64,000 nt of DNA, from the NCBI GenBank assembly GCA_030015575.1, contig CM057337.1:293904044-293968043 (forward strand). The letters run 5' to 3'. The DNA comes from Agapanthus africanus (Eukaryota > Streptophyta > Magnoliopsida > Asparagales > Amaryllidaceae). The notes under the pieces are model-generated. The model was not told where the DNA came from. It ran no database searches and saw only the letters and a program-made list of their open reading frames with translations. Position numbers and translations under genes: made by a program. The first letter of the stretch is position 1. Each line of letters begins with the position of its first letter. This document shows positions 22,898 to 31,673 of this stretch, piece by piece.

Positions 22898-23082
22898 GAA
22901 TCTTCTAGAAGAAGTTTGTTGGAGGGAATATTCTAGAATGAGGTTGTTACAAGGAGGCTTCTAGAAGAAGGTTGTTATAAGGAGGCTTCTAGAAGAAGGT
23001 TGTTGCAAGGAATATTCTAGCGTGAGTTTGTTTTGCAGAGCCTTCTGGAAGAGGCCACGTGGTCTTTGAGAGTCTTCTAGAA
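22898..23082. promoter_or_regulatory. Heat-shock-element cluster plus G-box (block S, copy 2)
   Basis: The same seven modules and CCACGTGG palindrome as at 16819-17003, at an offset of 6079. Confidence 0.6.
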
Positions 23083-26000
23083 GCAAGGGTTGTTACAAGA
23101 AGCCATGTAGAGAATGGTGAAGCGCTGACGTGTCAATTACGCCGTGGATCCGGGGCGGATAGGCCAACTTGGCCGCGGATCCACGGCCATGTGATTGATT
23201 TGCTGCATGAAGTTTCTAGGCCGTTCTTTGTTTGCTTTTTGGGTTTTTATCTGATGTCTGGAATACTATGTTTCTTTCTTGATTTCTGCCAGATCTCAGG
23301 TCAAAGACTTGATGTATTTATATCAGCACTTTTCACGGTTTCGGCTCTTTTACCTGGAATTTCCTGCACACATTCTCGAGACAAGTGTTGCGATATACAC
23401 AGATGATGCATGCAATGATAAACACTCAATTTCCCTCAAAGTGCCGGTTATAAAGTATAACACGTGTTATTTGGTATTTTACAGTCAATTTGCTAATATG
23501 TGCTATATTCATTCCGAACACCTTTAGATGATTGCAAATAGTAGGGAAATTGATGTGTTAAAAATGCAATATTTTCGACTGATCAAATTCCCCCAAACTT
23601 ATTTTTGGTCGTCTCGAGCAAACCGTTTTATTAAAAGAGAAGGAGAAAATATAAGAAAAAGAAAAACTAACTAACACACTTTCGTAGGGAACACGATTGC
23701 ACTGAGCACGTGCAACAAGCCTTTAAACCTCTAGGTGTCCCTAGTAGGAGGGGTGTTGTCTCCTAAGGGTTTTCAGCGGATTGCACCCACAAAATCCAAT
23801 AATAAAAGGAAGACCGTGAAAGTTACATATAAAGATAAGAATTGTAAAAGAAAGATTTTGAAAATTAGAGTTTCCAACTATACTAGCTTTTCGGTTGTCA
23901 TGAGCCCTATCTTAATAGTCATGAAAAGATATTAGAAATCACATCATCCCTCAATAAAACATCGTCTTTATTCTTCATTCCTATCTTTCTTCCAAATATC
24001 GATCATATAACCCTACGTGTGTGTAAATAACATCCCTACACCAGGAGAATTCAATTCAAGCTATCATACTCTTATGCATCCGCCTCAGTACTTTTAATTT
24101 ATGAATATTTAGATGGATTTGCTCATACAATTTGATGCGACCGTTAATACTTCTTGAAGTACTAACCAACCGATTACTCATGTGCTTGATTATTAGGTGT
24201 TTTTCCTCGTCTTGCACCACCTAAGGCTTAGCAGTGACTCCCAGACCAGTTGGTCTAAGGCACTAGGTGAAGAGGCATCTTCGCTATATTTTTTTATTAC
24301 TGCCTTGGCGATAACAAAACCAGTGTTCATTTTTTTCTTAACACCATTTTATATTTTATTCATCTTTTTATTTCCTTCATACTTTGGCTTTTAGACAAGA
24401 GCATTTCAAGCTATCCTCTACTATCCCGAGCTTCAAGACGTGTGTAAGTGCGTATAGTAGGGTATCAACGTTAAAATGTTTGGCTTCCAGAAAAGGAACT
24501 ATTTTTCAGACTTATTTTTATCCTCAGATTAGTGACTTCTTTCATCTTACTAAACATTGGGACAACGGCTCATAACTACTTATTACTAGTTCGTTTAAGA
24601 AAACTTCTAATTTTCTAGGTTTTCTTAAATTTTTCCAATCTTTTGGATGTAATTTTTCACAATCTAATCTTTTATTATCTTATTCATGTACAAAAAAAAT
24701 TAAATTTTTTTAATTTTTATAGGTTTTTTTTTCAAATGTTTTGTGCTTATGCGAAGTATGCGAAGTGAAAAATAAGCACAAACCTTCCCCAAACTTGTTT
24801 TCAACAGTGTCCTCGCTGTTGCTATCTGCTAAACCTCAAAAACCTGTAAGCTTGGGAGGACATTTATTAACGGGGGCAAAATATATTAACTGAAAATCCT
24901 CCCCTAAAATTATTTTTGGCTCTCAATATTTAGGACAACAATTATTTCAAGAGCCAAAATGTAAAATTTCAAAAAAATAAAAAATTATTTTTGGGAATTT
25001 TTAGAATTTAATATTAATTTTAATGAATATTTTAATATTTCGGTATAATTAAATATCGATAAATGTGGAAAAATTTGGAAAATTATAGAAATTACTAAAA
25101 GAGAGTGTTTTATGTGAATTATGCAAATTTTAAGCTTTTGTGATAATTTATATGCTAATTTAGTGCTAATCGCGATTAAAAATCGCTAATCGGATTTTTA
25201 GCATATTTGTGCAAAACATGCACCATATTTTTTTCACTTGTTACATGTTCTTATGGCTTTCCTAGATGTTTTATATAATGGTTATTGATTTATTAGAGAG
25301 AATGAGAAAAGAAAAGAAAAGAAAAAGGGAAAGAATAGAATAATGGGTATGGGTGAGAGAGAGAAAGGTAAGGGTGTGTTGACTTGGCTATTCCTCTTCA
25401 TTGAACTCATTCCTCTCCTCTCTCCTCACCTTGCTGCTGCTGCTGCTGCCCTATCCCCCCTCCTTCTCTTCAACCCTCTCAAACACCTCAAAACCCTATC
25501 CCCATTTCACAAAAAAGGTGCACAAGCCCTCTAGCTACCCAATGGACCAAGAAAAATTATTGTGAAATGGGGATTCTTGAGATCTAAATGAGGTAAACCT
25601 TTTCACAATTATTGTAGCGTTTCAAGTGCTTTAGCCTCATTTCTAGTTTAAAATCGTTTTGGCGAAGTTTGAAGATTTCAAGAGAGGGTTGTGGGATTCT
25701 TGAGTTGTGGTTGTGTAATTGGACTTTAATGATGACCTTAGACATCCTATTGTCTAAATCCCTGATCTGGAAAAACCTGAAACCCAAAAATATGAAATTA
25801 CGGGACTTTCATGTCGGTTTGTGACGACTTTCAGGGTGCAGGGAAATTTGGAATGAACTGGGATTTTTACTGGAAAAATAAACAAGTCCAGAGACCAATT
25901 TGAAACCCTAGGAACCCCCTGTAGGAAAACGGACCCCATTGAAGTAGGCCTGGCCGGCCGGGCCGGAATTTAGGGGGAGGGGATCGGCCACTTGGTGAGG

Positions 26001-26570
26001 GGGTGGGTCCAGGTTGCTTTAGTAGGTCATATGTACCCTATTTATCACCCTAATGTTTTTTTGGAACCTTGGTTTCACCTGAGACAAAATCTGGGAACAC
26101 ATTTATAAGTTGCTGCCTTATGTTTTGTGTATGTTTGAATACAAGTTTTGGATATTTGGTATTGTATTCGATCACTTGATATTTGTACGTCTATATCAGG
26201 TGTTGATTGGTGTTTTTGAAGGCGTGGTCCATAGGTTCTAACCTATAGGCTTTTAAGCGTATCGTTTTGGTTTTCTTGCGTTTCGTCTCCGATTTGGTTT
26301 TTTTATGCGATACGATGCGTGTGACATGTAGGTACCCCCACGATAATTTGAGACGATGAAGAATATGATGGCGCTATCGACATCAGCAAGCAAGACACAA
26401 GGTGAGTAGATTATATCTACGGGGGAAGTCGGGTGGATGGCGTATAGCACCCCCGTAGTTTGACGTTTGGTATAGTATAGATATACTATATATGATAGCT
26501 TATTGTGTGTCGTGGATATTAGGATGAGATTAGGTTTATTATGGATAGATTAGAGTTTAGAGTAAACTAG

Positions 26571-26575
26571 TATAG
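26571..26575 (+). other. Left target-site duplication of the E2-E3 array (tatag)
   Basis: tatag here matches tatag at 45590-45594, beyond the third LTR. It also precedes the hybrid LTR at 20491-20495, as expected from the duplication. Confidence 0.88.
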
Positions 26576-28800
26576 TGTTAGTTGTATGTATGCCCTAGAG
26601 GCCAGTATTGTACAGATGATGTATATTATAATGGATGCTTGGACATATATAGAGATGACTTTCTTGTTCGATATGATAGTATGCTATCTGGTTGCTCTTT
26701 ATCTTAACATGTACACTTGTCTCTTTAAACTGCCTTATAGTTACATGTTGGTAAAGCCCTTAGGATGTGTACTTGACTACCTGGACTATGATGCAAATCA
26801 TACTAGTGGGGACATGGTAGTCCATAGGTACATCCTTCAAGGTCCCTAGTCGTGGGTGTATCGAGACGGAGCATCGATATACCAGTGTAGACTAGCGTAT
26901 ACGTTTCTCGACCCATGAGATGGGCGATGGATGATCCCATATCCATTGGTGTTTGACATCAGAGATGGTATACGGGTGCTCAGTGGAGACTGGGTACACT
27001 GGACGGACTCACCGAGAACTCCCAGATGGTATTATACCTCACGTCAGATGGCTGTTCTATGGTGACACTTGTGCAGGTTAGTCTGTAGACCCGAGATCGT
27101 CATAGAGTCTTGTGTGATTCCCACTGTACTTTGATCTCCACCTTACCACGTCCATGAGGGCGTGCAAAACGGTGGTCTTTGGGTACAGTCCCGAGTCACA
27201 TGGAGGCAATGAGCGATAGGAGGGGTTTCGTCTCTCCCGGTATTGGGGGTTGATGTTGCGCTGTGCTCGATTGGCCATAACAGGGAAGTCCCTGGCCAGG
27301 GCTGATAAGAGATTTGCTGGTAAGTGTTACCAATAGTTTCTCGACCCGTTATGAGCGTCACATCGGCACGACTTATCGGTTATTGGGGTCTGACGTTTAC
27401 CACCCCTAGACTTGATATGCGGCATATCAGACGAACAGACCGGACTGTACGGTAAGTGTTGCTGGTTGGATTCACAAGAGTGTGTGCGGGCTAGCTCGTC
27501 GATCTTCTGATCGCTCAATACCCGGGTGGCCGTTACGTTTAGCAGACCGCTTGCGGCTTGTGGGTGCTTGATATGATCATCACCTGCTACCGGCGTATTG
27601 ACGAGTCTTTAGAGTCCTACACAGAGGTTTCCTGGTTCAAGCGAAACGAAATAGGAGCGCATATGAGATATGTGCGGGACCGAGAATAATGCGTGTATGT
27701 GATACCGTATGTCATTCTCGCGATGAATGTTTCAATTGGTTGTATGCGATATAACCTAGTTATCGAATCAAAGATGATTCGATAAGTCGATTCATTTGAT
27801 ACTAGTCGGTTATGTGCGACATGACCGGATCATTGAGTCAAGTGTTGATTTAATGATTTAATGTATAATTATATATTTGATATATTACTTTGCATTAACT
27901 AGTATTGGTTCATTTTAAAAGGGTTTTCTCACTTGAAGTGCACATTGTATATGTGATATATTTTGTGTGCACTTGATTGTATCATGTTTGATGATACATA
28001 CTTACTTGGCTTTGTGCAAAGAATTAAACCATGGTTATGATAATGGTTAGGGTTTTGAGTTATTCACTTATTTATTTATCCATTCTTTTATGAGAAATAG
28101 ATAAAAGAAAAACAAAATGGTTTCTTTTCTTCTTGAAGCTTGTTGAAGCTTCATGAAGCTTTGACTAAACTGACCATTTTGTCTTCATCCTTAACCCTAA
28201 CCATTCCTACTAACCATGGTCTGTTCTCTACACCTAACCAAGGTTAGAAGATGATAAGTATTCATTTTATTATTCTTTTCAAGAAGAACATACTATATTC
28301 TATCTTCTTCATCATCTTCTTCTTCAAGAAAAAGCTTGCCACCATTAATGGCATCTTGAGAAAAAGTGTGAGAAATCCAATTCTAAAGTAACCCACCTCC
28401 TATTTCTTCACCCTCTACCTCTTGCCAAGTAGTATAGGGTGTTTTCTTCACAAGTTTCACAACATGGTGAAGTTGGAGCTTGATCTTGTGTAACCTCGAC
28501 GTAGATCATCTTCGGCATCGTAGCCGACGACTAGTCCACTCATTTCTTCGATGAAGCCGATGCTAGAGTCCGAGATCCGACTTGGACAGCGAGAGGACGT
28601 CTACATGGAGCTAAGGAAGTGGAGAACCGGATCTACAAAGGTTGTAGCTTCTTACTTTTAGTTAAGTTGTTAACTAGTTTCTCTTTTCGCCTAAAATTCT
28701 AGTTAACGATCCGTATTAGGGTTTCTCGGCACTCGTAAAATTTAGAATTGGCATGGTTGATGCCTTGTGAGACTTCATTAGCGTGCCTAGGAACCCTACA
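26576..28800 (+). repeat. LTR 1 of the array (5' LTR of E2)
   Basis: It runs from TGTTAGTTGTATG to AACCCTACA. It is subfamily II, distinguished from E1/E4 by many shared differences. A heat-shock element lies at 28130-28162, with TTTGACT (W-box core) immediately after. The left half of this LTR type is the donor of the hybrid LTR. Confidence 0.95.
28130..28162 (+). promoter_or_regulatory. Extended heat-shock element in E2 LTR
   Basis: Modules follow an exact 5-bp period: TTC, GAA, TTg, GAA, TTC, GAA, TTt. GAA-gc-TTC-at-GAA (28145-28157) is a perfect three-module site. The other two array LTRs have the same array at 36516-36548 and 44918-44950, with TTC-at-GAA at its start. A TATA-like CTATATTC lies about 125 bp downstream. 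Confidence 0.65.
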
Positions 28801-28801
28801 G

Positions 28802-28813
28802 TGGTATCAGAGC
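28802..28813 (+). other. Primer-binding site of E2
   Basis: TGGTATCAGAGC, complementary to initiator tRNA-Met, begins one base after the LTR. Confidence 0.95.
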
Positions 28814-29003
28814 CTAGCTAGAGCCTTAGGCGATGCTTAGACGATGTTTGAAACCCGATCGAACCCGAAACCCTATTTTTTTAACGCTCTCTGGACTTTT
28901 TTCAAAAACTGGGTTTTTTCCAGATTAAAAATGCTTAAAAAATTCAGCAGGGAATTCTAAGAATTACGGTGCAAATTTTTCCAAGAGATGAGTCCCAAGA
29001 GCG

Positions 29004-29044
29004 GCGGAACCGCGGCAGAAGCCTGGCTTCTGCGGCGGTTCCGC
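29004..29044 (+). other. GC-rich leader hairpin of E2
   Basis: Two 20-base arms (29004-29023 and 29025-29044) pair with one mismatch around a single-base gap. Arms read GCGGAACCGC... and ...GCGGTTCCGC, with CAGAAGCC facing GGCTTCTG. E3 has the same at 37391-37431 and E4 at 48020-48060. Confidence 0.8.
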
Positions 29045-29386
29045 GGCCATATGATGACATCATCATTCCCTTTTTGCACAGTAATTCCTAATCTGAGATG
29101 CTGAGTTTTCTGGGAATTTTTAATTTGACTCAAGAGTTGAGTGTTCTGGGGTTGCATTGGGAATCGTAGATTCGATCGGATTATTAAACTTCGTCTATGT
29201 GGATTCCGGATAATTTTCGAATATGTTAAAAAGTTCGACCGGATATAAATACCCAACTTTTCCCCTGCCGGAAAATTTCCAAGTGTTGGATTTTTCTAAG
29301 GCTTAAAGACGTTCTAAGTAGTGCAAGTAACGCGATGGTCCCTCTAGAAGACAACAAACCTTAACTCGATTATGTGACCGTCTTGA

Positions 29387-29418
29387 ACTGCCCTTTGAAC
29401 CTTCGGGTTTGGGGCAGT
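29387..29418 (+). other. UUCG-type hairpin in E2 leader
   Basis: ACTGCCC (29387-29393) pairs perfectly with GGGCAGT (29412-29418). The inner stem GAACC/GGTTT is closed by a cUUCGg tetraloop. E3 (37774-37805) and E4 (48407-48438) keep the outer stem with altered loops. Confidence 0.65.
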
Positions 29419-30643
29419 ACGGCGTGCCACATATGAGGCGTTGGCTTGACCCTTCTACGGCTGGACCGTTGGTACTGAGGCATGAAGTGAATGTATTTGA
29501 ACCTATTTCATGTGTTGAACGGTTTCGGGAAAACTTGGGTGTTCGAATGTTCGATCGGAAAGTTTAATATTTTCTATTTATCTGGAATGGGATACAATAA
29601 TTGGAATTCATAAACAGTTATGAGATAACTGGATGATTGTTATAAATCTAGCGGTTTAGTCTTGCTTGATATTGAAAAGAGTTTTCGATAATGGGACTAA
29701 AATGCGGTGTTTATAATTGTTAGGCATGTGATGTCTAAGTATTTCATTTGATTAGGCATGCGATGTCTAATGAGGTTGTGGATTCCAACTGTTGTAGTTT
29801 TACACTTTCTTTTCTGTGACCGTAAGTGTAATATGTGATATCGCCGGTTTCGTTGCTATATGTCAACGACAATTGGGATGCGCTTATTTACTTACGTTGA
29901 TGACATGTGATGTTATGTGTTGCTGGATATGTTATATTGGATTGTCGTGTTTGAATAGCCGGGGTTTTTTATGTGAGATGAGTGTTTTTAATTTTCATTC
30001 ATGTAAAAACATGTATGTAATATTCTTTTATTGGGGCACTTCCAGGTTGCGGAAGTTGTCACCTTTTGTATATTATTTACTTTTCCGCATTAGGATAGAC
30101 CCAAGAAGGGGAGTACAAGTAACCGGGTTCTAGGGTCCAGTGGGAGACCATCTCGAGGAGTCGAGTCCGGGTCTCCTAACCCTGGAATTGGTAGGGTTGC
30201 TTGCCGCTCTCGTAGGGGTCTAGGGGTGTGGGATTGGCTATTCATCACGACCGTGGAATCCGTGTTTTATACTGGCTCGTATTGAAAACACGGACGTCCT
30301 AGTATATCCAATGTTTCATATGTTCTTCTGCTGCGATATCTATGATGTGATCATGTGATGTTCTGTGATAGATACAGTATATAGTATATATGATATATTA
30401 TATAGACGTTACTTATGTTTTTCACCCGCACTAGCCCTGCCCTGCTCTGTCGTTAGTTACCTAACCTAACGGTGCACGAGGGGACATCCAGGCGAATGCG
30501 GATGGCATAAGTGTACGTCGTATTTATCTGTGATGTTTAGGTGACTTAAATGATGGGACTTCATTAATGTGATTAATGAAAGAAAAGAAACCTAAGATGT
30601 TTTAGAATCAAATTTTAAACAAAACAGGTAGCTACAGTTCTTG

Positions 30644-30880
30644 CTTTGCATAGCGGTATATATGATATACCCTGCACCTTATTCGATGAGGAAAGGACCG
30701 AGATCCCTTCACCGGGAGTGACTCCTTTAGCAATAACTGGCAGATGCTACACACTCAGTTTGACTTTTGATTGCTTCTATAGTTTATGCTTTGCATAGTG
30801 ATACGTATGATATATCCCGCACCTCATTCGACGAGGAAAGGGCCGACGATCCCTTCACCGGGAGTGACCCCTTTAGCAAA
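30644..30880 (+). repeat. Two-copy repeat in E2 leader
   Basis: Two units from GCTTTGCATAG to CCTTTAGCAA, about 143 bp apart, each with CACCGGGAGTGAC. Equivalents: E3 about 39031-39270, E4 about 49944-50185. Confidence 0.75.
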
Positions 30881-31018
30881 ACTAGAAAAGCCTCAAAATC
30901 ACTCCATTTCAAAACTTCATTTGATTCTACAACGATATCAAGTTCATTACGCTCATGGTTTTCAGAAAAACCTGCGTAGCCCTCCGTCAATTCAGATATG
31001 TAATATTCAGTATTCGTG

Positions 31019-31234
31019 CTACGGTTGTTTGGCATGCGTCAAGGCGTAGTGTACGGTAGCTGATTATTACTTATTTGTAGCATGAGATGCGATTGGATTA
31101 AGGTATTCGTACGGCGTTGTTTGGCATGAGTCAAGGGCCGTACGGGTGGGTTTAATTCGATCACGAATTGTACGGGTTAAACTTGACTAGCGGACTATGG
31201 GTTGTTTGGCATGCGTCAAGGTCATAGCACGCTA
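31019..31234 (+). other. Three-stem-loop array in E2 leader
   Basis: Cores TTGGCATGCGTCAA (31029-31042 and 31205-31218) and TTGGCATGAGTCAA (31121-31134) are enclosed by CTACG/CGTAG, by CGTACGG (31108-31114) with CCGTACG (31138-31144), and by CTATG/CATAG inside TAGCG/CGCTA. The stems differ from those of E0, E1 and E4 but still pair. Confidence 0.78.
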
Positions 31235-31274
31235 GGGGCAAAAGCATTATTGGGAATTTCAAGTGTTGAAATTT

Positions 31275-31457
31275 GCAATGAGATTGCATACCTTCTATGA
31301 GATAGTTGGATCCCGATACCCACTGCGAGTAAGAGTTACTCCTGGGAGAGTTTTACACATTGCAATTAGCTGATCAAGTAGGTGTCTAGAAAGGTGTCAA
31401 CGGGGTTACGCCTCTGGGAAAACGAGGTTTACATTAATTAGGTTCGTGCGAAAGCAC
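31275..31457 (+). other. String of GAG-triloop hairpins and GNRA hairpin, E2 leader
   Basis: GCAAT-GAG-ATTGC (31275-31287), CTAT-GAG-ATAG (31295-31305) and GAGTAA-GAG-TTACTC (31327-31341) share the same triloop. GTGC-GAAA-GCAC follows at 31446-31457. Confidence 0.65.
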
Positions 31458-31640
31458 AGGGGACCTCCCTCAAAGTACCGACACTGGCCTGGCTGAAAGA
31501 ATGGCGAACTTGTAGTGTGTAATTAATCCCGGCTAGTCTTTCCTTTTAGGGTTTGAAGGAAGATTTGATAAAAACCAGTGGGAGCCATCCTGATTAGATA
31601 AGATAATAACCAATCTGATCTTGCAAGAGCATACGCTAAA

Positions 31641-31664
31641 GTGTTTTCTTCTCTCTCTCTCCAG
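31641..31664 (+). other. Candidate splice acceptor before E2 polyprotein
   Basis: A C/T run of about 20 bases ends in CCAG, ten bases before the first ATG of the polyprotein (31674). E3 (40027-40050) and E4 (50941-50964) match; E1 has TG in place of AG. Confidence 0.5.
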
Positions 31665-31673
31665 TTAGCGACC

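Larger units (their letters stand above)
22714..26575. other. Block S, second copy
   Basis: Collinear with 16635-20495 at about 99% identity by eye. The loop of the 9-bp inverted repeat near 24744 has a tandem duplication of about 8 bp. The Ty3-like LTR part begins near 24891. This copy is the one originally continuous with 55994, through the tatag target site. No gene is seen. Confidence 0.7.
21651..27730 (+). repeat. 6.08-kb direct duplication, right copy
   Basis: This is the second copy of the segment at 15572-21650. It runs from the E1-like half of the hybrid LTR through block S copy 2 into the 5' LTR of E2. Confidence 0.9.
28814..31640 (+). other. Non-coding structured leader of E2 (2.8 kb)
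   Basis: It holds a GC hairpin (29004-29044), TATAAATA (29244-29251), the MDPLEDNKP-stop mini-frame (29335), a UUCG hairpin (29387-29418), a two-copy repeat (30644-30880), three stem-loops (31019-31234), and GAG-triloop and GNRA hairpins (31275-31457). Many upstream ATGs and stops precede the polyprotein. A frame at 29816-30133 is open but is not conserved in E1, so I treat it as chance. Confidence 0.78.

Noticed and set aside
29816..30133. Cysteine-rich frame of 105 codons in the E2 leader as a gag substitute
   Set aside because: It begins with GTG, is shortened in E3, shifted in E4 and mostly lost in E1, and has no CCHC spacing. Nucleotide similarity alone explains its recurrence.
31275..31520. 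Group II intron domain V-like or other self-splicing fold, prompted by the GAAA-loop hairpin
   Set aside because: No catalytic triad with the domain V spacing and no intron boundary motifs; a lone GNRA hairpin is common.
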